Source of the DNA: Siminovitchia thermophila
Lineage (GTDB): Bacteria > Bacillota > Bacilli > Bacillales > Bacillaceae_C
DNA length: 64,000 nucleotides
Direction: 5' to 3'
Assembly: GCF_016909185.1 (NCBI RefSeq)
Contig: NZ_JAFBFH010000003.1
Coordinates: 62,001-126,000, forward strand
How positions within the stretch are numbered: the first letter of the stretch is position 1; every line of letters starts with the position of its first letter. Both the position numbers and the translations under genes were made by a program. The notes beneath the pieces were generated by a model. That model saw only the letters and a list, made by a program, of their open reading frames with translations, made no database searches and had not been told where the DNA came from. Positions 8,462 to 15,710 of this stretch are shown here, in pieces.

Positions 8462-9422
8462 GTGTTTTTTCCCCTTTTATCAGCTTAATAAAGACTTGTT
8501 CAAAATGGAGCATCCCGCGATCAATGGATTCAATCACAACTCCTTCATGTCTCAACATATCAAACAGTTCATAAATCTGTTCACTAACAGAGAAGCTAAT
8601 CTCTAATACCGAATGGTGAGAAGCCGGCAAATAATTGAACATTGGAAATTTATTCTTTAATTTGCTCAATTGGTGCTCATTTAAATGTCCTTCCAACGAA
8701 ATGGAATAAGCACGGGCGTCAAACAAGCGCAGCAAATTACTAACCTGATCATCAGCTACGATTTCTCCGTCACTAATGATGATGACTCGCTCACATAAAT
8801 CCTGAACGACTTCCATGTCGTGAGTGCTAATAATAATTGTGCGATTGTCAACCTGGGCAATACTTCTTAATAGTTCCCGAACCTCATGCCTTGTTCCTAC
8901 ATCTAAACCAAGAGTAGGCTCATCCAATAAAATAACATCACTGTCAGCAAGCATCGCTACTGCAATCGCCAGCTTTTGTTGCATTCCTCGAGATAAGCGA
9001 TTAACGAGTTCGTTTTCTTTTTCCTCAAGACGAAATTTCCGCAACAAATCATCCACTCGCGAAGTAATCTTCTTTTGCGACACTCCTCTGTTACCAGCAA
9101 AATATTCCATGTTTTCCCTAACAGTTAAACGCCAGTACAAGTTTCGATTGCCTTCTAAAACAGCGCTAATATGACTTAGAGCTTTTAATCGGTGTTTTTT
9201 GTTATCGATGCCTTTGATAAAAACGGTGCCCGCATCCGGTATTAAGAGACCACACATCATTTTGATCGTTGTAGTTTTTCCGGCCCCGTTTGGCCCTAAA
9301 AGTCCAAGAACTTCTCCCGCTTTAACCGAGAAAGATATTCCATTTACTGCTTGAACCTGCTCTTTTGATTTTCGTTTCTTATATGCTTTTGTAATATTGT
9401 TAACCTCCACCACCAGTCCCAC
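8436..9422 (-). CDS. ABC transporter ATP-binding protein of the island exporter
   Basis: 328-residue ATPase of the ABC-2/NatA type. Walker A is GPNGAGKT at residues 43-50, the signature LSRGMQQK lies near 146, Walker B VILLDEPT near 167 and the H-loop STHD near 200. A roughly 100-residue C-terminal extension follows, as in DrrA/NatA-like subunits. The start is GTG at 9422 with GGAGAGG upstream, and it directly abuts the stop codon of a short relic frame. It pairs with the overlapping permease gene. In this position it most likely powers export of, or self-protection against, the peptide encoded at 11769-11834. Confidence 0.9.
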   Translation of the reverse strand: MGLVVEVNNITKAYKKRKSKEQVQAVNGISFSVKAGEVLGLLGPNGAGKTTTIKMMCGLLIPDAGTVFIKGIDNKKHRLKALSHISAVLEGNRNLYWRLTVRENMEYFAGNRGVSQKKITSRVDDLLRKFRLEEKENELVNRLSRGMQQKLAIAVAMLADSDVILLDEPTLGLDVGTRHEVRELLRSIAQVDNRTIIISTHDMEVVQDLCERVIIISDGEIVADDQVSNLLRLFDARAYSISLEGHLNEHQLSKLKNKFPMFNYLPASHHSVLEISFSVSEQIYELFDMLRHEGVVIESIDRGMLHFEQVFIKLIKGEKTHETLAQSI

Positions 9423-9575
9423 TTACTTCATCCTCTCCTTTATGTTTAAGTTACGCAAGAGACGAATCAAGAATCCATTTACATCTTCATCGTTCATATA
9501 AGAAATCGCAAACCTCCGAGAGTACTCGGTAAAGCTACCCCAATAAAGGGGAAGATGGTCGGTGAGATGGATTCG
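9423..9575 (-). pseudogene. C-terminal relic resembling a class V aminotransferase / cysteine desulfurase-like enzyme
   Basis: A 50-codon frame without a proper start ends in TAA directly before the ATPase gene. Its end, RFAISYMNDEDVNGFLIRLL, resembles the closing strand and helix of class V PLP-dependent aminotransferases (pattern R-x-S-x-Y-N-x-x-x-D-V-x-x-L). An ATG at 9497 would give 24 residues, but its ribosome site is poorly spaced. I interpret it as the tail of a deleted enzyme gene of the island. The match rests on a short motif, so the family is uncertain. Confidence 0.35.
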
Positions 9576-9643
9576 TTACGGTTGGTTGTACAGGTTGCGC
9601 CGGGAGTCAATCTGCTAAAATAAACAGAACCATAAATGAACTT

Positions 9644-10597
9644 TTATTTACTCATTTCTTTCTGCACAACCATTTCCTCTAAGAATGCCCACCCTCTCCA
9701 CTGTAGAGGATTCTCTTTTATATGGTATTCCATTTTATTGAAAATCCGCTTGTTCACCTCAGCAACATCTTTTTTATGATGAATATAAATAGGTTCGTCG
9801 AATATGATTTCCACTTGATCACGCACGGCTTCAACTCTTACTAATATAATAGGTGATTTCGTGATTGCCGCAATGGAAGCCGATCCATCTGGCGCATAGA
9901 TTTCGTTACCCAAGAACTGAAGAGTTTGCCTAGGTAAAATATCTGAACCATTCACTTCAAGCGGTAAAGCGACAAAAGAATTCCGTTTTAATGCTTTTAA
10001 TGCCTTCACTAAAAATCCGCTTTCCGGAACGGTTGCTGTTTTAAAATTAGACCATAAGTTTTCGGGAAAATATGCTTTTATCATATCTACTGCCCATATT
10101 TCAGCATCTTTTTCCCCAAATAACTGGAAAATAGGGTAACCTAGTTTTACCAATAATGGAAATAACAACTGGAAAGGGCCCCAGTGCAGTTGGCCTAAAA
10201 TAGCGCCATTCCCATCTATTAGAGCCTGATCTAAATACTCAATATTCCTAATTGTTACATGTTCTGAAATAAACCGGTCATCGTGGGACATGATCATAAA
10301 ATAAGCAGGCCATAGGGAACTTGTAGACATCAAGTATTGGATGAACTCAACCAACTGATCCTTTGGGAACACATTCTCCATGTCGAAATGTTTAAGATTC
10401 TGATGAATGTGCTGTAAGTTGGACTCCCAAAATCCCGTCTCTCTTAATTTTTTTATCTCGTCTCTTCGGATACTTTCCATGACGTCAAACAAGTTTCCTG
10501 GTTCCATATTTCTCAAGCGCTTAAATAATTCATTTTTGTCGAGTAAATCCATCGGGTTAAAGAATCCTTCTACTAGATTTTGGGCTTTCTTATCCAT
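9644..10597 (-). CDS. LpxL/HtrB-fold acyltransferase-like protein of the peptide cluster
   Basis: 317-residue protein with the order of conserved blocks seen in lipid A lauroyltransferase-type enzymes. These are LHWGPFQLL at 137-145, a VKALKALKRNSFVALPLEV block near 197-215, a hydrophobic NEIYAPDGSASIAAITKSP block and a terminal NPLQWRGWAFLEEM corresponding to the PEQWxWxHRR motif. The catalytic HX4(D/E) motif is HX4Q here (His138, Gln143), so activity is uncertain. Family members usually transfer acyl chains from acyl-ACP or acyl-CoA. A Gram-positive has no lipid A, so a role in lipidating the cluster peptide is a reasonable inference. The adenylase stop overlaps an ATGATGATG start cluster; 10597 gives the best ribosome spacing (10603 and 10600 are alternatives). 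Confidence 0.75.
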   Translation of the reverse strand: MDKKAQNLVEGFFNPMDLLDKNELFKRLRNMEPGNLFDVMESIRRDEIKKLRETGFWESNLQHIHQNLKHFDMENVFPKDQLVEFIQYLMSTSSLWPAYFMIMSHDDRFISEHVTIRNIEYLDQALIDGNGAILGQLHWGPFQLLFPLLVKLGYPIFQLFGEKDAEIWAVDMIKAYFPENLWSNFKTATVPESGFLVKALKALKRNSFVALPLEVNGSDILPRQTLQFLGNEIYAPDGSASIAAITKSPIILVRVEAVRDQVEIIFDEPIYIHHKKDVAEVNKRIFNKMEYHIKENPLQWRGWAFLEEMVVQKEMSK

Positions 10598-10599
10598 CA

Positions 10600-11691
10600 T
10601 CATCTCACCTTTTTTAGTTTTTGTGCATGAGAGCAAATCCCACAGTTTTTATTTCTTTCTATATCAAAGAGCTTAATATTCAATTTAATGAAATCAAATT
10701 CTCCTCTTTTGTTTTTCATGATCGGTTCGCTAATGTTTGTCAGGACTCGAATAGCTTCCCACGCATGTAGATTTGCCACAATTGAGGAGAGAGAGCCAAT
10801 TGAACCAACTCGTCTGGAGGATTTAATCAATTTCCAATCCTTATAATCACTCTCTAAGCTTTCCACAATACACTCCCAACAAATTGTTTCCCCCGGAATG
10901 ATAGTCGGTCCAATAAAACCCAAGTGCCCCAAATAACCACCAGAAACAATGTGTGGAATCTTTAAATCTTGTGCAGCCCGTGATACCCACTTCCCAGTTT
11001 CGGTTACGCTTGGTTCATCAATACAACTGATGACAATGTCACTACCATTTACGACACTATGTATGTCGGTGTCTTGATGACAAAATATATCAAATGTATC
11101 TACTTGTGCCTCTTGGTTCAACATTCGAATTTTATGTTTGACAACATCCACTTTTTTTCTTCCAATATCATTATATGTATACAAATTTTGCCTTGTTAAA
11201 TTGCTTTCTTCGACAATATCCCCGTCTAAAATAACAAAGTGATTGATACCAGCCATTGCAAGTGTGGTAATGACCCAACTGCCAATTCCACCAAGTCCAA
11301 TAATGACGGCTTTTTTACTAGATAATTCCTTCTGAATGATCTCTCCACCCCGTGACGAATCGTATTCGTTGAAAAAATCAATTTGTCTTTGATTTCTGTT
11401 ATACGAGTCTATTTGTGTTAATTTTCCGGATACTTCAAAGACAATTCCGTCCTCTAGAAGAAGTTTAATTGCATTAGTTATATCGTTTTCCGTTATTTCT
11501 GGATTCACTAGTTTAACTTCATAGATAATTTCTTTCAGGCTTCTTTTTTCTTCCATGACTTTTAACAAGGACAAAAAACCAGGATCATAATCATAGATAA
11601 GTTGTTTTTGATTATGTACAAACAAAAAATGTATAAATTCCTCACCTTCTACATAGATTTCAAGTGATTCTTTTATACCATATGTTTTCAA
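10600..11691 (-). CDS. MccB-like E1/ThiF-family adenylating enzyme (RiPP maturase)
   Basis: 363-residue enzyme of the E1/MoeB/ThiF superfamily, closest in layout to MccB (microcin C7) and PaaA (pantocin A). Residues 1 to about 95 look like the N-terminal peptide-clamp or leader-recognition domain. The nucleotide site has GLGGIGSW at 132-139, LDGD at 155-158, NLTRQN at 164-169, Lys180 and Asp225. A zinc site is formed by two CxxC pairs, C271/C274 and C350/C353. Such enzymes activate a peptide carboxylate as acyl-AMP. Start is TTG at 11691 with GGGGG nine bases upstream. It lies 77 bases after the small peptide gene, behind a strong hairpin, and is translationally coupled to the acyltransferase-like gene. 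No YcaO partner is present, so ordinary azoline formation is unlikely. Confidence 0.88.
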   Translation of the reverse strand: MKTYGIKESLEIYVEGEEFIHFLFVHNQKQLIYDYDPGFLSLLKVMEEKRSLKEIIYEVKLVNPEITENDITNAIKLLLEDGIVFEVSGKLTQIDSYNRNQRQIDFFNEYDSSRGGEIIQKELSSKKAVIIGLGGIGSWVITTLAMAGINHFVILDGDIVEESNLTRQNLYTYNDIGRKKVDVVKHKIRMLNQEAQVDTFDIFCHQDTDIHSVVNGSDIVISCIDEPSVTETGKWVSRAAQDLKIPHIVSGGYLGHLGFIGPTIIPGETICWECIVESLESDYKDWKLIKSSRRVGSIGSLSSIVANLHAWEAIRVLTNISEPIMKNKRGEFDFIKLNIKLFDIERNKNCGICSHAQKLKKVR

Positions 11692-11718
11692 ACCTTCATG
11701 CCCCCTTTAAACAACATG

Positions 11719-11756
11719 AATAGTACCTATGGAGGAAAACCACCATAGGTACTATT
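11719..11756 (-). terminator. Intercistronic hairpin between peptide gene and maturase
   Basis: Perfect 14-bp stem AATAGTACCTATGG / CCATAGGTACTATT with a 10-base loop. No strong T run follows on the minus strand. It is therefore more likely a partial terminator or mRNA 3'-end stabiliser that keeps peptide mRNA in excess over the downstream enzymes, as in many bacteriocin operons. Confidence 0.6.
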
Positions 11757-11768
11757 TGAGTTTTCAAA

Positions 11769-11834
11769 TCATGTGCAAGCGACACAGAAGCATGACTTCT
11801 CACGAATTACTTCACCTTTTTTTGTTACTTTCAT
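11769..11834 (-). CDS. Candidate RiPP precursor peptide, 21 residues, Cys-rich C-terminus
   Basis: A 21-codon gene with a very strong ribosome site (AAAAGGAGG, 8 bases before ATG). The first 13 residues, MKVTKKGEVIREK, are charged and leader-like. The last eight, SCFCVACT, hold three cysteines in a C-x-C-x-x-C pattern and end in Thr. It is the first gene after a sigma-A-like promoter, is followed by a hairpin, and precedes an MccB-like adenylating enzyme, which is the standard order precursor then maturase. The product is probably bound by the enzyme's N-terminal domain, modified at the Cys or C-terminal residues, and exported. I do not recognise the peptide. The chemistry is unknown; a thiolactone or other C-terminal activation product, possibly acylated, is inference. 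Confidence 0.7.
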   Translation of the reverse strand: MKVTKKGEVIREKSCFCVACT

Positions 11835-11860
11835 TTCTCAACCCTCCTTTTCAAAGACGT

Positions 11861-11876
11861 TATGTACATGTACATA
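11861..11876. promoter_or_regulatory. 16-bp perfect palindrome, candidate operator of the peptide operon
   Basis: TATGTACATGTACATA is a perfect dyad at about the predicted +1 to +20 of the peptide transcript, between the -10 box and the ribosome site. Its position suits a repressor site. No regulator gene is visible in the island. Confidence 0.5.
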
Positions 11877-11886
11877 TCTCACCGAT

Positions 11887-11915
11887 AGAATAGTCCAACT
11901 ATTTTAATAAGACAA
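11887..11915 (-). promoter_or_regulatory. Sigma-A-like promoter of the peptide operon
   Basis: On the minus strand TTGTCT and TATTCT are separated by 17 bases, giving a predicted start near 11880, about 45 bases before the peptide ATG. The surroundings are very AT-rich. Confidence 0.55.
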
Positions 11916-12041
11916 GAGACTTAGGAACTATTTTTATATTTTTATTTTTCTTTTATTTTTATATATTGAATTAAAAAACATACTTTGTTACACTCAACAT
12001 GATAAAAATACGCAAGATAAACTTCCAATGGAGGTCATAAA

Positions 12042-14558
12042 TTGAGTATTATATTAAAACATGTGGTAAGAAATATAAGAGAGAAAAAATTCAGAACATT
12101 GATTTTACTATTGAGCATTTTTCTCTCAACGGCGGTTTTATTTGCAGGGCTTAGTTTGAATTCTGTCATTAACGAAACGTACTCTAAAATGTTGCAAGGC
12201 GTGTATGGAAACACAAACATTGTCTTGAAAAAAAATGGTGATGCTCCGTTTTATGCCCCGTCTGATATTATGCTTGATTCCGTTTCTATAGGTCAGCGGA
12301 TTGATCAACTTTACATGAATGGAAAATGGAAATCCGCTGACAAAGATGTTCGAGTTTCACTATGTGGCATGAATGTTGAGCAAGCAAAAGATGCCGAGTT
12401 GGTTTCCCCCCTTCGTCAACTGGATGGATACGGTTCGGATGAAACGATGATTATGATCAGTCAAAAAACGGCATCCGATTATGGTTTGAACCTTGGGGAC
12501 GCCATTGAAATTGAGCACAGTCTGGGTAACGAAACATTTACCATTGGAGCGATAAGTGAAACGAATGGCATATTTTACTCAGAGACAGGGCAGATACTTC
12601 TTGTTACATCGCTAGACGAACTGAATCGTATTTATGGCATGGATAAAGCGGTGAATCAAACATTGATTCAAGTCCCGAAGGACGAACTGGATAAAGCAAT
12701 AAATACGCTGGCGGATCAAAACGTTCATTTTACCGTTCAACAAACAAACGCGGCCGATACACTCGTTCGCGATGAAGAAACGTTTCAAATCACGATGATG
12801 TTAGCCATTATCATCATCGTCCTCATCAGTGCCTATGTCATTTCAACGTTATCTAAACTCATTCTTGCCGAACGCATGCCCGTCATAGGTACGTTCCGCA
12901 GTATCGGATTTAGTAAGCGGATGATGAATCGCGTTATTTTATTGGAATTTTTCGTATATGGCTTGCTTGGCTCCACACTGGGAGTCGTGTTCGCCTATAT
13001 CATACTCCCTTATACGGCATCTATTTTCAACGAATATAAAGAGTATGACGTTAAACTGGTGACAGACCTCCCATTGAGTCAGTTGACTATTGCATACTTG
13101 TTTGGGCTGCTTTTTCCGGTAGGCATTAATTTTTTACGTATTCATAAGGCCAATTCGACACCGCTCAAAGACTTAATCCTCAATACACAGCACGTATCAC
13201 AACAGCATTCCAGAATCACGACAATGATTGGAATCAGTTTTTTAGGGGCCGCCTTTATTTTATATTATCTAAATAATACCGATCACTTGCTCATGGCCAT
13301 CTTTTCGGTTTTATGTTTATTTATTTCAATTGTCTTATTAACTCCGCGTATGTTAAATGGACTATCCAACTTATTTCATCTTTTTGTAAAACAGACGAGA
13401 AGTGGAAATCTCATCCTTTCAACAAAAAATATTGCAAATAACAAGATCGTCTCTAATAATTCCAGTATGATCATCGTGGTTCTCTTACTATTGCTAATGG
13501 TGGGGATGGTCAGTTCCGGGATAGACCAATTTTTAACAAATTCATTTAAAAAAGACTTCGACGTGACCGTGAGAGGATCAGAAGGTGGTGAATTAGAACC
13601 TGGTCTGATAGAGAATGTAAAGGCCATGGACGAAGTGTCGCGCACATATTATGATCACGTCAGTCTGGCAGAGTATCAGGTGAATGGGAACCGCGAGACC
13701 TTTTCAGTCCATGGGGTAGATGATATTAGAGAATTTGATACATTTTATTCGGGAATTACGTTGCTCGGTGACGCCGAAACAAAAATGAAAGAAGTTCGGA
13801 ATGGCATTATTATAGATGAATATCAACTCGATAAATACGACCTTAAAATCGGTGAAACAATTCTTTTGCAGCCTTTGGATGACAACTTTCAACCGTTGGC
13901 GGACGGTTTCATTGAAGTCGTAATTTCTGGTGCGATGGAAAGTTCAGCCTTTTCCCAAAACAGAAACACCGTTCTCATTCATCAAGAATATTTCGCTCAG
14001 CACTTTGACGGTTTCTTCAATCAATTGTCCGTGAAAATCAAAGATGAAGATAAAGCTGAAGATGTGAAGGAAGCGATTGCTGATCAATTTATGGATACTC
14101 CAATAACGGTTATGACGTTTGACGAAATGATCGCTTCGCAAAAGGCGACGATTGACACTTTGATAAATGGAATCAAAGTCATTATTGCTATGGGACTGGT
14201 GGTCGGACTACTAGGCATTTCTAATAATTTGCTGGTTTCGTTTTCCCAGAGAAAAAAACAATACGCCGTGCTTTATTCCGTCTGTATGAGCAGAATGCAA
14301 ATCATACGCATGTTATTTTGGGAGATGTTTATCACTTTTATTGCTGTGGTCATGATTAGTCTTTTAGGGGGGCTTGCATTAAATAAATTGATGACAAAAT
14401 TGTTATATGCGATTGGATTACGGATCGAATATCAGTTTACCTTTGAATTATTTGGAATTTTATGTGCGTTCGTATTTATTTTACTCATTCTTTCCACAAT
14501 ACCGGTTGCCCGACAAGTCTTTAAATTAAATATGATGAAGGAACTGCGGTATGAATAG
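12042..14558 (+). CDS. FtsX/MacB-type ABC transporter permease, divergent from the peptide operon
   Basis: 838-residue membrane protein with two FtsX-type halves. One helix at about 18-38 is followed by a large extracellular domain (about 45-245). Helices then lie near 250-272, 300-325, 345-365, 395-440 and 480-500, with a second extracellular domain (about 505-700) and three last helices (about 705-830). Start is TTG with GGAGG 7 bases upstream. Its ATPase follows after 24 bases. Such LolCE/MacB/BceB-related permeases often remove lipophilic peptides from the membrane and give self-immunity. The divergent position 207 bases from the peptide gene suggests that role here, but the substrate is not proven. 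Confidence 0.85.
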   Translation: MSIILKHVVRNIREKKFRTLILLLSIFLSTAVLFAGLSLNSVINETYSKMLQGVYGNTNIVLKKNGDAPFYAPSDIMLDSVSIGQRIDQLYMNGKWKSADKDVRVSLCGMNVEQAKDAELVSPLRQLDGYGSDETMIMISQKTASDYGLNLGDAIEIEHSLGNETFTIGAISETNGIFYSETGQILLVTSLDELNRIYGMDKAVNQTLIQVPKDELDKAINTLADQNVHFTVQQTNAADTLVRDEETFQITMMLAIIIIVLISAYVISTLSKLILAERMPVIGTFRSIGFSKRMMNRVILLEFFVYGLLGSTLGVVFAYIILPYTASIFNEYKEYDVKLVTDLPLSQLTIAYLFGLLFPVGINFLRIHKANSTPLKDLILNTQHVSQQHSRITTMIGISFLGAAFILYYLNNTDHLLMAIFSVLCLFISIVLLTPRMLNGLSNLFHLFVKQTRSGNLILSTKNIANNKIVSNNSSMIIVVLLLLLMVGMVSSGIDQFLTNSFKKDFDVTVRGSEGGELEPGLIENVKAMDEVSRTYYDHVSLAEYQVNGNRETFSVHGVDDIREFDTFYSGITLLGDAETKMKEVRNGIIIDEYQLDKYDLKIGETILLQPLDDNFQPLADGFIEVVISGAMESSAFSQNRNTVLIHQEYFAQHFDGFFNQLSVKIKDEDKAEDVKEAIADQFMDTPITVMTFDEMIASQKATIDTLINGIKVIIAMGLVVGLLGISNNLLVSFSQRKKQYAVLYSVCMSRMQIIRMLFWEMFITFIAVVMISLLGGLALNKLMTKLLYAIGLRIEYQFTFELFGILCAFVFILLILSTIPVARQVFKLNMMKELRYE

Positions 14559-14582
14559 AGAGCCGGATGAGAGGAAGTGCTT

Positions 14583-15257
14583 ATGTTGGAACATATTGTT
14601 GAAACGGAAAATCTTTGTAAGATTTACAAGGTGGGCCAGGAAGACGTGCCCATTTTAAAAAATATTGACCTTTCTATTGCAAAGGGAGAATTCGTCTCGA
14701 TCATGGGGCCTTCCGGTTGCGGAAAAAGTACATTGCTCTACTTACTTGGCGGCATTGACGAACCAACATCGGGCAGAGTCCTGATCGAACAACAAGACCT
14801 TCATCAACTAAGCGATCAAAAGAAAAGTTCGATACGTCGAAGCTTTATCGGATTTGTATTTCAGTTTTATAATTTAGTGCACAATCTAACCGTTGAGGAA
14901 AATATCATGCTACCTTTAATCATGGATGGAAAAAAAGCAGCTAACTATCAGCGCCAGCTGGATGAAACATTAGAAATTGTTGGATTAGCAGATAGAAAGA
15001 AATTCACCCCAAGGGAGTTGTCTGGAGGACAACAGCAGCGGGTGGCCATTGCTCGATCCTTGATCATCAATCCGAAGCTCATCCTGGCGGATGAACCGAT
15101 TGGCAATTTAGATAGCAAGACGGGAACGAACATTATGGAGCTTTTCTATCGGATCAATAAGGAAAAAGGGGTTACCATTATTCAAGTCACACACTCGAAT
15201 GAAGCAGCACAATATGGCGACAGAATCATCCGCATGAAGGACGGTACACTGGTCTAA
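14583..15257 (+). CDS. ABC transporter ATP-binding protein (LolD/MacB type)
   Basis: 224-residue ATPase with Walker A GPSGCGKST at 42-50, the signature LSGGQQQR near 144, Walker B LILADEP after it and a THS H-loop motif. Length and sequence style are those of LolD/YknY/BceA-type subunits that serve FtsX-domain permeases. The ATG at 14583 is preceded by GAGGA; the GTG two codons earlier overlaps that site. It forms one operon with the permease upstream and ends before a strong terminator. It probably powers immunity or export for the peptide cluster. Confidence 0.9.
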   Translation: MLEHIVETENLCKIYKVGQEDVPILKNIDLSIAKGEFVSIMGPSGCGKSTLLYLLGGIDEPTSGRVLIEQQDLHQLSDQKKSSIRRSFIGFVFQFYNLVHNLTVEENIMLPLIMDGKKAANYQRQLDETLEIVGLADRKKFTPRELSGGQQQRVAIARSLIINPKLILADEPIGNLDSKTGTNIMELFYRINKEKGVTIIQVTHSNEAAQYGDRIIRMKDGTLV

Positions 15258-15392
15258 AACTCACGATAATCAAACATTTTAGCGAATCGATTCCTACATA
15301 TTTTGGCAGGTCGCCAATGAAGACTATAAGAGGAGCAGGTAACAAGTTGCCAGTAGAATGACGCTGGGGAAAAACCTGTAAAAATGAATAGG

Positions 15393-15441
15393 CCGCATGA
15401 AATCAAATGGGAAAACCTTGATTTCATGCGGTTTTTATTTT
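15393..15441 (+). terminator. Terminator at the end of the FtsX/ATPase operon
   Basis: CCGCATGAAATCAA and TTGATTTCATGCGG form a perfect 14-bp stem followed by TTTTTATTTT on the plus strand. Confidence 0.85.
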
Positions 15442-15710
15442 CACGATTCGTACTAATACCAGTTCGTTTATAACTGATGTCCCTGCTTCATGAGGTCACC
15501 TCGCCCGCCATGATATGCAACCCCCAAGATCGCCGTATCCGCTTCATCCCTCCGCCAACAAAGCGATGCGGTCTAGGTTGTGGAAAAACGGACACGTACA
15601 CCCAATTTACAGGAGTATTGGCAAGCGGGCTTCCTCACGAGAAATAGTATAAATCATTGCAGACTACCATTTTCATTGACGAATTGTCGAAAAAGCACGC
15701 TTCATGACGA
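15442..15710. other. Right edge of the island; no supported gene
   Basis: About 270 bp between the island terminator and ypbG. A minus-strand frame of about 33 codons without a start ends at about 15475 (TAA) and reads like the tail of a protein, but I cannot assign it. Together with the decayed stretch after mecB it brackets the island. Confidence 0.5.

Noticed and set aside
10600-11691. ThiF/MoeB for thiamine or molybdopterin synthesis
   Set aside because: The N-terminal clamp-like extension, the linked precursor-size peptide and the lack of any thi or moe gene nearby favour an MccB-like role.
10600-11834. Thiazole/oxazole-modified peptide (TOMM) cluster
   Set aside because: No YcaO cyclodehydratase and no flavin dehydrogenase gene is present in the island.
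15470-15580. Minus-strand frame of about 33 codons ending before the FtsX operon terminator
   Set aside because: No start codon or ribosome site; it may be a gene remnant, but nothing identifies it.
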